This document shows positions 15,335-23,839 of a DNA stretch of 42,545 nt, piece after piece. The translations under genes and the position numbers were made by a program. Under the pieces are notes generated by a model. That model was not told the DNA's origin, searched no databases, and saw only the letters and a list, made by a program, of their open reading frames with translations. The number at the start of each line of letters is the position of its first letter. Positions within the stretch are counted from its first letter, which is position 1. Source of the DNA: a virus; the IMG/VR virus record IMGVR_UViG_3300042868_004675, positions 1 through 42,545 of that record; one strand, 5' to 3'.

Positions 15335-15784
15335 ATGGCTACCATTACTGCCACTGTCGCCCGCGCTATGGCGGCGACCTACAAGCCCACCACCACCATC
15401 ACGAAGGTTGGGCAGTACACCACTTCTGCCTCGCTTTCGGCTGGTGACGTCATCCTGTTCCAGAACGTGCGACTGCCCCACGGGGCTATCGTGTACGAGG
15501 TCCAGGGTACGGCCAAGGGCGTTGACGGCACGTTCCTCTTCGAAGCTGGAACCTACGGTTCCAACGGCGTTGCTGACGTGTTCGGTTCCAAGACGTTCTC
15601 CGGCTCGGCGGTCATCCCGCTGACGTTCCTTGCTCCGCAGGGTACGGGTCTCCCGCTCACCATCTCGGTGTCGGATGACAGCGTTGACCGCTACGTGACG
15701 TTCGGTATCCGCGTTGACGGCGCTACGGCGTCTGGCACGGGTTCTCTGAGCCTTGCGTTCACCGTCCAGTACTACTGCCCGTAA
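15335..15784 (+). CDS. Putative head decoration / capsid-associated protein
   Basis: 149 residues, nearly all beta-strand and Thr/Gly-rich (ITKVGQYTTSASLSAGDVILFQNV; LPHGAIVYEVQG). It has no charged clusters or membrane segments. It follows the major capsid gene by 16 nt with a good ribosome site, and a strong hairpin closes the unit. Small beta-rich proteins in this position commonly decorate or stabilise the head. The family itself is not named here, so the role is inferred from place and composition. Confidence 0.65.
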   Translation: MATITATVARAMAATYKPTTTITKVGQYTTSASLSAGDVILFQNVRLPHGAIVYEVQGTAKGVDGTFLFEAGTYGSNGVADVFGSKTFSGSAVIPLTFLAPQGTGLPLTISVSDDSVDRYVTFGIRVDGATASGTGSLSLAFTVQYYCP

Positions 15785-15792
15785 CGGCATCA

Positions 15793-15819
15793 AGGGCGGG
15801 GGAATAACTCTCCCGCCCT
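15793..15819 (+). terminator. Strong hairpin after the capsid/decoration genes
   Basis: An 11-bp stem (15793-15803 with 15809-15819, one G-U) with a 5-nt loop, AGGGCGGG opening and CCCGCCCT closing. No T-run follows, so it is more likely an attenuator or an mRNA 3'-end stabiliser for the highly expressed capsid genes than a full terminator. Confidence 0.5.
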
Positions 15820-15840
15820 AACCCCAACACAGGAGTTACG

Positions 15841-17304
15841 ATGAACCTCGCTGATGCTATTCGAGCATTGCAAGAAGAACAGTCTGCCATGACCAAGCAG
15901 GGGGTTACTGACCCCAAGGCGTGGGACAGCCTCGAAGCAAGGTTTCTAAACCTCCTGAACAAATATCCCGACAGGCCGGAATTGCAGTTCCACCTCGGGA
16001 CCATCTACATGCAGCGCGACAAGCGTGGCCTTGGCATCGCACTCATTGAGCGTTCCGTGAAGTGTGGCGCTCTCGGCGCTGGTCCGTACTTGAATATCGC
16101 TGCCGCCTACAAGCAGAGCCACGACGATGAGAAGGCGCGTGAGTATTACGAACTGGCCTTGAAAGAGGCAGACAAGCACCCCGCTGATGGCGAGGTCAAT
16201 GTTGACAAGGCATTCGCCCTGCACGGCATGGGAAGCCTTTATGTCAACGCTGGACAGCCCGCACTGTGCAAACTCTGGTCTGAGAGGGCGCTGAAGGTTG
16301 ACCCGAATGACCGCCACGCCAAATGGAACATGGGCCTTGCGCACCTTGAACTTGGCGAGTGGGAGCAGGGGTTCAGGATTTACGACGAAGCAGGCTTTGA
16401 CAATTCCGGCTTCATGCCGATTGAACGCAAACTGAAGACCTACGGTGGTTTGCCCAAGTGGGACGGAACTCCAGGTCAGACGGTCATCACCTACGGCGAA
16501 CAGGGCGTTGGTGACGAGATTATGTTCTGTTCGATGCTTCCCGACCTTTTGCAGGATTGCAAAGTCATCATTGATTGCGACCACCGCATTGAGAAGATGC
16601 TGAAGCGGTCCTTCGATGTTGAGGCAGTTTACCCGACCTCTGGGATTGATGAAGCGTTCCCGTGGATCGAAAACCACAAGGTTGACGCCTACGTTCCGAT
16701 GGGTTCGCTTGGCCGTCATTACCGCAAGAAGAACGCAGACTTCCCGAAAGTGGCCTACCTCAAGGCTGATCCTGAGAAGATCGACCTATGGGGCCACCAC
16801 ATCGAAAGCCTTCCGGATGGCCTCAACGTGGGCATTTCGTGGGCGGGTGGCCTGAAGAAGACCCGCTTCGACAAGCGCACCATTCCGCTGGATCACTTGG
16901 AACCGCTTCTGTCCACCAAGGGCGTGAACTTCATTTCGCTGCAATACCACTCCTGGGCGGCTGATGAATGCGCCCGCGTGGGTGAGCGCATCGGGGTTCC
17001 GATCTACCACTGGGGCGATGCGATTGCGGAATACGAGGATACGGCAGGCTTGCTGATGAACCTCGACCTTGTGATTACGGTCAATACCTCACTGCATCAT
17101 CTGGCGGGTTCGCTGGGCGTCAAACAGTGGTGCCTGACCCCTCAGATGGTAGCATGGAGATATGGCGTCTCTGGACCTTCGCCTTGGTACGGCAACTGCG
17201 AAATGTACCGCCAGAAGAAGGACGGCGATTGGAAGGGCGTTATTTCCCGCACGGCGACCGACCTTGGCAAGATGGTCGAGGCAAGCCGCAAGGTGGCAGC
17301 ATGA
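15841..17304 (+). CDS. TPR-repeat protein fused to a GT9-like glycosyltransferase domain
   Basis: 487 residues. Residues about 30-185 are tetratricopeptide repeats (LQFHLGTIYMQ, YLNIAAAYKQ, KWNMGLAHLELGEW). From about 205 on, the chain resembles heptosyltransferase-type GT-B enzymes: a TYGEQGVGDEIMFCS nucleotide-sugar loop region, then VGISWAGGLKKTRFDKRTIP, and LVITVNTSLHHLAGSLG. TPR-plus-GT9-like fusions are known in bacteria and phages and usually transfer sugars to proteins or surface glycans. It lies between head genes and the adaptor, so it is made late. Candidate targets are virion proteins or host LPS; none is proven. Confidence 0.78.
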   Translation: MNLADAIRALQEEQSAMTKQGVTDPKAWDSLEARFLNLLNKYPDRPELQFHLGTIYMQRDKRGLGIALIERSVKCGALGAGPYLNIAAAYKQSHDDEKAREYYELALKEADKHPADGEVNVDKAFALHGMGSLYVNAGQPALCKLWSERALKVDPNDRHAKWNMGLAHLELGEWEQGFRIYDEAGFDNSGFMPIERKLKTYGGLPKWDGTPGQTVITYGEQGVGDEIMFCSMLPDLLQDCKVIIDCDHRIEKMLKRSFDVEAVYPTSGIDEAFPWIENHKVDAYVPMGSLGRHYRKKNADFPKVAYLKADPEKIDLWGHHIESLPDGLNVGISWAGGLKKTRFDKRTIPLDHLEPLLSTKGVNFISLQYHSWAADECARVGERIGVPIYHWGDAIAEYEDTAGLLMNLDLVITVNTSLHHLAGSLGVKQWCLTPQMVAWRYGVSGPSPWYGNCEMYRQKKDGDWKGVISRTATDLGKMVEASRKVAA

Positions 17305-17513
17305 CCGGGGAAATTCTGAACTTCCCCGCCAAGGAGAAGGTGGACGCTGAAACCATCCTTGCTGACGCAGCGGGCAAGCTTGACGATTGCATAATCCTCG
17401 GCATCACGAAGGACGGCGAGGCTTACTATTCAATCTGTGCGCAGGACAGCGAACAGGTCATCTATCTGCTTCGGGTTCTTGAACACCTTGTCATTGCGCA
17501 GGATTTGACCTGA
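17301..17513 (+). CDS. Small conserved-type phage protein, unknown function
   Basis: 70 residues, ATG overlapping the previous stop and stop overlapping the next ATG. It has an N-terminal NFPAKEK element, a short strand (CIILGITKDGEAYYSI) and a C-terminal helix (QVIYLLRVLEHLVIAQ). Small proteins of this layout occur in many alphaproteobacterial phages. It is embedded between the two glyco/methyl genes and fully coupled with them. Function unknown. Confidence 0.6.
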   Translation: MTGEILNFPAKEKVDAETILADAAGKLDDCIILGITKDGEAYYSICAQDSEQVIYLLRVLEHLVIAQDLT

Positions 17514-18025
17514 TGCTGATTACACCTGAGTACCGCGAACTGAACCGCAAACTTCACCAAGACAATGAACATTACGGCACCAGCGGCAAGCAATGGCGCG
17601 AGGCTGTCAGGGAATTGTCAGAATCCGGGCGGCGCAACATCCTCGACTATGGCTGTGGCAAGCAGACGCTCAAGGCATCCCTTGGACCTGCCTACCGCGT
17701 GACAGGGTACGACCCCTGCATTGAGGGGCTGGATACACCGCCTGAGCCACATGACGTTGTGGTCTGCGGCGATGTGATGGAACACGTTGAACCTGATCTT
17801 GTGATGAACGTGCTGACGGAAATTCGGCGTTTGACCAAGATACGCGCCTTGTTTGTCATCGGCATGCAGCCAGCGGTGAAGGTTCTGGCGGATGGCCGCA
17901 ACGCCCACCTGTCGCTGCACACGCAGGCTGAGTGGGTCGAGAAGCTGACCGCCGCAGGATTTGAAGTGCTTGAACAATCCCCCATCGAAGAGAAAGGACA
18001 TAACTCTTGGTATATCGTGCAATGA
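17513..18025 (+). CDS. Class I SAM-dependent methyltransferase
   Basis: 170 residues with a Rossmann methyltransferase core. ILDYGCGKQTL (motif I, about 43-53) binds S-adenosylmethionine. TGYDPCI gives the acidic end of strand 2, and DVVVCGDVMEHVEPD is the motif with the EH pair typical of small-molecule and sugar methyltransferases. It lacks the NPPY/DPPY motif of adenine DNA methylases, so DNA is an unlikely target. Between two glycosyltransferases, it probably methylates a sugar or a glycosylated product. Confidence 0.8.
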   Translation: MLITPEYRELNRKLHQDNEHYGTSGKQWREAVRELSESGRRNILDYGCGKQTLKASLGPAYRVTGYDPCIEGLDTPPEPHDVVVCGDVMEHVEPDLVMNVLTEIRRLTKIRALFVIGMQPAVKVLADGRNAHLSLHTQAEWVEKLTAAGFEVLEQSPIEEKGHNSWYIVQ

Positions 18026-18780
18026 GGAAAGACGCTGTTCTGCCGATTTTCATTGGCTATGACAGCCGGGAGCCGGAAGCCTACGAAGTGGCCCGCGCGT
18101 CCATCCTGAAGCATGCGACGATGGCTGTTCACATCCAGAAGCTGGACCAACGCGCCTTGAGGCATTCCGGCCTCTACAAGCGCAAATGGCATGCGGAAGG
18201 CAATCAGAAGATTGACGATGTTGACGGCAAGCCGTTCTCCACAGAGTTTTCCTTTTCTCGCTTTCTTGTCCCTGCGCTGATGCAGTGGGAGGGCTGGGCA
18301 ATCTTCATGGATTGTGACCAGTTGTTTGTTTCTGACGTTGCAGAAATTCTGCATGAAATGGACCCGGACAAGGCGGTTCAGGTCTGCCAGCAGCGTTACG
18401 AGGCGGTTGACGGCCTCAAGATGGACGGCATGAGGCAGGAGAAGTATTTCCGCAAGAACTGGTCTTCGTTCATGCTGTTCAACTGCGGGCATGCGACGAA
18501 CAAGATGCTTACGCCGGATGTGGTCAACCAGGAGCCGGGGTCTTGGCTTCACGGCCTGTCTTGGGTTCCCGACAACGAGATTGGCGAGTTGAACCACGGC
18601 TGGAACTGGATTGACGGCACGACGAAGGGTGACCCGAAGAACGTGCATTACACCTTGGGCGGTCCTTGGTTCCCGCACATGCGAAACATGAACGCGCCAT
18701 ACTTTGAGGAATGGCGGCAGGCTGCGAAGGACTTAGGGGTCTGGCGTCATATGTGTGAGGCACAGGACGCCGCAGCATGA
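18022..18780 (+). CDS. Glycosyltransferase (GT-A fold, GT8-like)
   Basis: 252 residues. It begins after a short leader with PIFIGYDSREPEAYEVARASI, the first strand and helix of GT8-like enzymes. AIFMDCDQLFV supplies the DxD metal/nucleotide-sugar motif at about 99-101. SSFMLFNCGH and VHYTLGGPWF match acceptor-side blocks of the family. The ATG overlaps the methyltransferase stop. Together with the TPR-GT9 and the methyltransferase it forms a three-enzyme sugar-modification set inside the structural operon. Confidence 0.78.
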   Translation: MRKDAVLPIFIGYDSREPEAYEVARASILKHATMAVHIQKLDQRALRHSGLYKRKWHAEGNQKIDDVDGKPFSTEFSFSRFLVPALMQWEGWAIFMDCDQLFVSDVAEILHEMDPDKAVQVCQQRYEAVDGLKMDGMRQEKYFRKNWSSFMLFNCGHATNKMLTPDVVNQEPGSWLHGLSWVPDNEIGELNHGWNWIDGTTKGDPKNVHYTLGGPWFPHMRNMNAPYFEEWRQAAKDLGVWRHMCEAQDAAA

Positions 18781-18965
18781 ACGGGATTACCAGTTTCCCC
18801 AAGCGGGGCGAGGCCACCAAGAAGGTTCTAGACCAGATTGCGGCGAAGTATGCCCGTGAACCTGCATCGAAGCCACAGACGATTGTGCCAAAAGACGAAT
18901 GCCCGAAGTGCGGCAAGAAGATTGGGCGCGGCAAACACATGCACATCAAGAATTGCAAGGGGTAG
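18777..18965 (+). CDS. Zinc-finger microprotein
   Basis: 62 residues. The C-terminal third is CPKCGKKIGRGKHMHIKNC, a plausible single zinc finger (Cys2-His-Cys) in a very basic setting. The start overlaps the glycosyltransferase stop (ATGA). It may bind nucleic acid or act as a small virion assembly factor; no evidence separates these. Confidence 0.6.
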   Translation: MNGITSFPKRGEATKKVLDQIAAKYAREPASKPQTIVPKDECPKCGKKIGRGKHMHIKNCKG

Positions 18966-18968
18966 TAG

Positions 18969-19604
18969 ATGGCAACCCGTTCCGACATTGAAGCCCAGAT
19001 TGCAGATGACCTCGCCCGTTCTGACCTCACCTCGCAGATCAGCAACGGCGTAAACGCTGCCATCAGGGCCTATCGCTTTGAGCGCCTTGGCTTCAATGAG
19101 GCTTATCGCGTCACGGTATCCTTGAGCGCGTCCACGGCGTTCATTGCCCTGACCAGCATAAGCCCCAGGTTCCGCAAGATTGACCGCGTTCGCCTGCTTC
19201 GGAACAGCAACGACTATATCGACCTCTATCACCGCGACTATGATTGGCTCATGTCCCGTCAGGACGCCTACGCGCTTTCGATGCCGATGGAATTTGCCGT
19301 CTACAATAACAGCATCCACTTCGACACATTCTCGGACACGACCTACACGCTGTCCATTGACGGCATCAAGGAATTGGGCAGCGCGGCCTCTGCGTCCTAC
19401 AGCGCGGCGGATGCCTCGGCTTGGTTCAATGATGCCCGTGAACTGGTCCGTCACCGCGCCAAGCGTGAAGTCTACGCCCACGTTCTGAAGGACATGGAAC
19501 TGGCTGCTGCTGCGGCTGCGGCTGAGAAGGAAGCCTATGACACGCTCAAGTCTGAGTTGGGCGAAGTTGCAACAACCGGGGCCATCCGCCCCACTGAGTT
19601 CTAG
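18969..19604 (+). CDS. Head-tail adaptor (SU10 adaptor / P22 gp4-like)
   Basis: 211 residues. The N-terminus IEAQIADDLARSDLTSQISNGVNAAIRAYRFER is the helical signature of SU10-type adaptor proteins that attach below the portal. A beta-rich middle (RFRKIDRVRLL; YDWLM) and an Ala-rich C-terminal helix (ARELVRHRAKREVYAHVL) complete the fold. Length and position, upstream of the hub gene, agree with a head-tail connector. The C-terminal AAAAAAAEKEAYDTL helix probably contacts the portal. Confidence 0.75.
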   Translation: MATRSDIEAQIADDLARSDLTSQISNGVNAAIRAYRFERLGFNEAYRVTVSLSASTAFIALTSISPRFRKIDRVRLLRNSNDYIDLYHRDYDWLMSRQDAYALSMPMEFAVYNNSIHFDTFSDTTYTLSIDGIKELGSAASASYSAADASAWFNDARELVRHRAKREVYAHVLKDMELAAAAAAAEKEAYDTLKSELGEVATTGAIRPTEF

Positions 19605-19615
19605 GAGTAACGCAC

Positions 19616-20266
19616 ATGGCTGGTCGTGATGACTTTGGTTCAAATGCAGGGCGTCCCGGTGGCTTCGGCGGTGCTGGTGGCCTCGCCAACGGTGGTATCG
19701 GCGGCGGCATGGGCGGTGGCCTTGGTGGTGGCGGTGCTGGTCGCAATGGCGGCATTGGCTCGCGCACGGGCCTGACCACGGGGAACACGATGTTCGGCGG
19801 CATGGCCTTTGGCCGTCCCGGTGGCCCTGCGATGAACTCCAGCGCGTGGGGCGTTCGCCCGCAGCCCGCGATTAATCAGGGGCCGCTGTCTGGTGTTGGG
19901 CGTCCTCGCCCTGCGGCAGTGGCAGGCGTCAATCCGGTTCCTGAAGACATTCCGCCTCAGTTATCGGACGGCTATCCGCAAATGCTTTCTCCAAACCTTG
20001 GGCCGTTCAATCCGCCCAGTTACACGCCGCCGTCCATGCCCATTCGAGGCCCCGGCGCTGTTGGCCCAACAGGCTATTTCATGAAGAACCCCACCGGATT
20101 CCCGCAGTGGGCGGGTGGATGGAAGAACCAGACAGATAACTATTCGCTGGGCAACACCTATCCGCGCGGTTTGAATTACACCCGCGAACTTGGCCGCGAC
20201 AATACGTGGTCGAATGATGACAACCGCTTCGGCATCGACAAGCTGGCCCGTGAAAGGGGTTACTGA
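19616..20266 (+). CDS. Glycine/proline-rich virion-associated protein
   Basis: 216 residues. Residues 13-60 are almost pure Gly with Ala/Met/Asn, and the middle is Pro-rich, so most of the chain should be disordered. The C-terminal 60 residues are more regular (FPQWAGGWKNQTDNYSLG; RELGRDNTWSNDDNRFG). It lies between the adaptor and the hub. Low-complexity proteins here may be flexible linkers or internal proteins; function unknown. Confidence 0.6.
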   Translation: MAGRDDFGSNAGRPGGFGGAGGLANGGIGGGMGGGLGGGGAGRNGGIGSRTGLTTGNTMFGGMAFGRPGGPAMNSSAWGVRPQPAINQGPLSGVGRPRPAAVAGVNPVPEDIPPQLSDGYPQMLSPNLGPFNPPSYTPPSMPIRGPGAVGPTGYFMKNPTGFPQWAGGWKNQTDNYSLGNTYPRGLNYTRELGRDNTWSNDDNRFGIDKLARERGY

Positions 20267-20267
20267 G

Positions 20268-20672
20268 ATGGCTAAGACCCCCATGAAGAACAACCCCTTT
20301 GATCCGAAGCAGATCAAGTGGGCGCTCAACAACGCTGGCGGCAGTGGTGCGGGCGGCATCTTCGGCGCTATGTCAGGAATGCCGTGGCAGCAGAAGCGCG
20401 GCAACCTGTGGATGACCATCGACCCCCGCATGCGCGCTGTCTACCCGTCAGGCACCACGCCATTCGGCCTCGGCGGCTATGGCGGTGGCGATGCTGGCGG
20501 CAACGGTGGCGGTGGCCCGCAGATCGAAAAGCCGCCCCTGCCGCCCTTCGACCCCAACAACCCGAACGGCAACGGTAACGGCACTGACATTCAGCGCCTT
20601 CTTGAACTGCTGAAGCCCCCGCCAATTGGCACGGGCGCTCAGTGGCGCAACACTATGAAGTATGGTGCCTGA
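20268..20672 (+). CDS. Gly/Pro/Asn-rich small protein
   Basis: 134 residues starting MAKTPMKNNPFDPKQIKW. A short ordered N-terminal segment is followed by Gly-rich and then Pro/Asn-rich low-complexity sequence (PPLPPFDPNNPNGNGNG) and a helical end (IQRLLELLKPP). It is close in style and place to the preceding gene, and probably both serve the connector. No named family. Confidence 0.55.
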   Translation: MAKTPMKNNPFDPKQIKWALNNAGGSGAGGIFGAMSGMPWQQKRGNLWMTIDPRMRAVYPSGTTPFGLGGYGGGDAGGNGGGGPQIEKPPLPPFDPNNPNGNGNGTDIQRLLELLKPPPIGTGAQWRNTMKYGA

Positions 20673-20675
20673 TAG

Positions 20676-22139
20676 ATGCCTCGCGTTCTGTTCGGACGGC
20701 TACAGACTGACCAGCCCGACTTGCTCAACGGTGAACTTGAGGAAGCGGAAAACTGCATTCCGTATGTGCAGAGCTATGGGCCGTTTCCAGAACCCGTTGA
20801 CTACTCGGCAGCGGTAGCCACAACGGCGCGTGGTGGATACTCGACCAAGGACCAGTCCAACACGGTCTATACCTTCGTCGGCACGGATACCAAGCTGTAC
20901 AAGGAAAGCGCCACCGTGATGAACGATGTAAGCCGCACTGCGACTTACACCACGGCAACCGACTTCACGGGCTGGGAGTTTGTCACCTTCGGCAATACCG
21001 TGATTGCGGCAAACGGCATTGACACGCTACAGACCTATACTCTGGGTACGTCTTCGCAGTTCCTTGATATGTCGGCCTCTGCTTCCGCACCTGTTGCGGC
21101 GCATCTTTCCATTGTCCGTGACTTCGTGTTTACCGGAGGCCAGCCGACCAACCAGAACCGCATTCAGTGGTCCCGCATCAATAACCCGCTCCGCTACACG
21201 CCCTCGCAGCGGTTTCAGTCTGACTACCAGGATTTGCCGGGAACAGACCAGACCATCAAGCGTGTGACGGGTGGCGACTTCGCCTGCATCCTGACCAATT
21301 CAAGCGTCTGGCGGGCAACCTACGTGGGTTCGCCGCTTGTGTTCCGCTTCGATGAAGTCTCCCGCAACACGGGCTGCTTTGCCTCTGGTTCTGCGGCCCG
21401 CTTCCAGAACATGACGTTCTTCCTGTCCGGTGACGGTATGTACGTCTTCGACGGCGAGTCCTGCCAATCCATCGGCGCGGAGTCGATTGACGAGACGGTT
21501 CTGGACGATCTGAACATCAACTATCTGAACCGCATCACCTCGACCATTGATCCGGTCAACAAGTTGTACCTGATGGCGTACCCGTCCACGGCCTCGTCGG
21601 ACGGCACCTCGACGCGCATTCTCATGTATTCGTGGACAACCCAGAAGTGGGCGTTTGCCTCGCAGAACCTTGAGGTGCTGTTCAACCACATGAATGGTGG
21701 CATCACGCTTGAGGGTCTGGACGCCTACGGAACGCTTGATGCGCTGGCCTTCTCTCTGGACAGTTCAACGTGGCAGGGTGGCCTGTCGGCGCTCTCCTGC
21801 ATCACCACTGACCACAAGATTGCCCGCTTTACGGGTTCGGCCAAGACGGCCCGCTTCGTGACGGGTGAAAGCGAACTGGTGACAGATGCTCGCGCCTTTG
21901 TCCGTAGCCTTCGCCCGCTGGTGCAGGGTGACAGTTCAACCTCTGTGACCGCCTATGTGGGTGGCCGTGACCGCCTCATCGACAGCGTGACCTGGGGGGC
22001 CGCATCCACGATGAACGCCACGGGAACTTGCCCTGTCCGGTCCAATGCCCGCTATCACCGCTTGAAGATGGAAGTCTCGGGTGGCTTTGACCGTGCAATG
22101 GGTTCGGAAATTGAGTTCACCAAGGAAGGTGTCCGTTGA
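20676..22139 (+). CDS. Tail hub / packaged-DNA stabilisation protein (P22 gp10-like)
   Basis: 487 residues against about 470 for P22 gp10. It opens with a GEL-E-AENCIPY segment typical of these proteins. Beta-propeller-like repeats follow (YTFVGTDTKLYK; WEFVTFGNTVIAANG; DFVFTGGQP; FLSGDGMYVFDG), each a short strand pair ending in Gly-Asp or Gly-Asn. Such proteins plug the portal channel and hold the tail needle. Position after the adaptor fits the P22 order gp4-gp10. The stop overlaps a TTG start of the next gene. Confidence 0.75.
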   Translation: MPRVLFGRLQTDQPDLLNGELEEAENCIPYVQSYGPFPEPVDYSAAVATTARGGYSTKDQSNTVYTFVGTDTKLYKESATVMNDVSRTATYTTATDFTGWEFVTFGNTVIAANGIDTLQTYTLGTSSQFLDMSASASAPVAAHLSIVRDFVFTGGQPTNQNRIQWSRINNPLRYTPSQRFQSDYQDLPGTDQTIKRVTGGDFACILTNSSVWRATYVGSPLVFRFDEVSRNTGCFASGSAARFQNMTFFLSGDGMYVFDGESCQSIGAESIDETVLDDLNINYLNRITSTIDPVNKLYLMAYPSTASSDGTSTRILMYSWTTQKWAFASQNLEVLFNHMNGGITLEGLDAYGTLDALAFSLDSSTWQGGLSALSCITTDHKIARFTGSAKTARFVTGESELVTDARAFVRSLRPLVQGDSSTSVTAYVGGRDRLIDSVTWGAASTMNATGTCPVRSNARYHRLKMEVSGGFDRAMGSEIEFTKEGVR

Positions 22140-22501
22140 GCCGGATTTACTCAATCAACGACCCCGGCAACGCTTTCCGGCGCACAGACGGCGCACCCGT
22201 CAAGATTGGCGGCATATTCAAGACGGATACCGATGACAGTCAGATCACCTTCACGGACGGGCAAGGGCGCAAGTATTGGTTCGCTGATACAACTAGCGGC
22301 AATGTCACGATTACCCTTCCTGACGCTGCCGAAGTCACGCCAGACACGCCATTCGTGGTCAAGCGCGTTTCAGCAGGGGCCAACTCCCTGACGGTCCAGA
22401 CGGGCGGCGGCAACATTGATGGCGCGGCCACGAAGTCGATGCCAACGCAATACGACACGTTTACCTTTGTGTCTGACGGCACAAACTACTGGATCGTCTA
22501 A
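22136..22501 (+). CDS. Small beta-rich structural protein
   Basis: 121 residues from a TTG start (GGAAGG upstream) that overlaps the hub stop. The C-terminal part TSGNVTITLPDAAEVT, VKRVSAGANSLTVQT and FTFVSDGTNYWIV is the repeat-like pattern seen in many phage and prophage proteins that end in an NYWIV-type strand. Likely a tail accessory or fibre-foot protein. Confidence 0.65.
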   Translation: MSRIYSINDPGNAFRRTDGAPVKIGGIFKTDTDDSQITFTDGQGRKYWFADTTSGNVTITLPDAAEVTPDTPFVVKRVSAGANSLTVQTGGGNIDGAATKSMPTQYDTFTFVSDGTNYWIV

Positions 22502-22956
22502 TGAGGTATGTCCCGTCAGGTGTACCCGTCGAGGATTTGCATATCGTCTGGGACAGGGCTTGGCCCTATCTCGAAAAGTCCATCAGGCGATTTGCGGGCG
22601 TCCAGACTGTTCTAAACGAGGGCTATGTTCTCCAGCAGTTGTTCCACAAGCAAATGCAGCTTTGGATTGGCTGGGACGTTGACCTGAATGTTCCCGTTGG
22701 TGCGTGTCTTACGGAAATTGTTTCTGATGCACGGTTTCCAGACAAGTTGATTCTTAATTTCCCGATGCTTGGCGGGCGTGAGTGGAACAAGTGGGGCGAC
22801 AGCCTGTGGCTGCTGACAAAGGCGTGGGGCATCGAAAAGGGCTGCACCCATGCTCAGTACAGCGGAAGGCGTGGCTGGTCCCGTTGGTATGGTTTTGTTG
22901 AATGCGGAACGAACGAGGTTGGATTGCCTATGTTCGTGCGAACTCTGAAGAGGTGA
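22501..22956 (+). CDS. GNAT-like protein of the virion cluster
   Basis: 151 residues. The strand-helix layout and the segments AWGIEKGCTHAQYSGRRGWSRWYG and QLWIGWDVDLN resemble a family of phage proteins with a shortened GNAT (acetyltransferase) fold found between tail hub and ejection genes. The acetyl-CoA loop (R/Q-x-x-G-x-G/A) is not clear, so enzymatic activity is uncertain. Start overlaps the previous stop (TAATG). Confidence 0.6.
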   Translation: MRYVPSGVPVEDLHIVWDRAWPYLEKSIRRFAGVQTVLNEGYVLQQLFHKQMQLWIGWDVDLNVPVGACLTEIVSDARFPDKLILNFPMLGGREWNKWGDSLWLLTKAWGIEKGCTHAQYSGRRGWSRWYGFVECGTNEVGLPMFVRTLKR

Positions 22957-22960
22957 TGTG

Positions 22961-23827
22961 ATGGCATTTGATGGCGGTGGCGGAAATACCAAGACCAAGA
23001 CCACAACTGAGCCGTGGTCTGGTGTAAAGCCGTATCTTTTGAGCGGCTACAAGGACGCGCAGGCGCTCTACAAGCAGGGCGCTCCCGCTTACTATCCGGG
23101 GCAGGCAACCGCGCCCATGTCCAGCTATTCCAAGCAGGCATTGGACGCTACGGCGCAACGTGCGGCCTACGGGTCGGACGTAACCCGCGCCGCGCAGGGT
23201 CAGTTGACCGATACAATCAACGGTAAATACCTCAACAGCAACCCTTACCTGTCAGGGGCCATTGATGCCGCCGTGCGTCCAGTGACGGAAGCCTTCACTG
23301 GCAGCGTGATGCCTGGGATTGACAGCAACTTCTCGGCTGCTGGTCGCTACGGTTCCGGCATGCAACAGGGTGCCTACAACGATGCGAACCAGACGCTTGC
23401 GCAGCAAGTGGGCGACATCGGAACCAACATGTCATACCAGAACTACGGCGATGAACGTCAGCGCCAGATGCAGGCCATGCTGTTCGCTCCTGAGATGGCG
23501 AAGCAAGACTATTATGACCTCGGCATGCTGGGTCAGGCTGGTCAGGGTTACGACCAGTACAACCAGAACCTCATCAACGCTGATATTGAGAAGTACAATT
23601 ACAATCAAAATTCTGACTGGAACTTCCTCAACGACTACCTCGGCCTTCTAAACGGCGCAACGGGCGGTTCGTCCACGGTCAAAGCACCGGGGCAGGCAGG
23701 CATGTCTCCGATAACGGGCGCACTCGGCGGCGCAATGTCGGGCGCATCGCTTGGCAGTGCATTTGGTCCGATTGGCACCGGGATTGGCGCTCTTGCGGGC
23801 GGCTTGTTCGGCGGATTTGCGGCGTAA
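22961..23827 (+). CDS. Putative internal virion / DNA ejection protein (1 of 3)
   Basis: 289 residues. It opens with a WSGVKPYLLSGYKDAQALY block common to the first ejection-type gene of P22-like and related podophages. The middle is a Gln/Ala/Asn-rich helical region. The C-terminus is a glycine-zipper-like membrane-active tail (GALGGAMSGASLGSAFGPIG then GIGALAGGLFGG). Such proteins leave the head with the DNA and help form a channel across the host envelope. AGAGGTG-type ribosome site precedes the ATG; a GTG three bases earlier is possible. Confidence 0.65.
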   Translation: MAFDGGGGNTKTKTTTEPWSGVKPYLLSGYKDAQALYKQGAPAYYPGQATAPMSSYSKQALDATAQRAAYGSDVTRAAQGQLTDTINGKYLNSNPYLSGAIDAAVRPVTEAFTGSVMPGIDSNFSAAGRYGSGMQQGAYNDANQTLAQQVGDIGTNMSYQNYGDERQRQMQAMLFAPEMAKQDYYDLGMLGQAGQGYDQYNQNLINADIEKYNYNQNSDWNFLNDYLGLLNGATGGSSTVKAPGQAGMSPITGALGGAMSGASLGSAFGPIGTGIGALAGGLFGGFAA

Positions 23828-23839
23828 AGGAGCAGAAGA

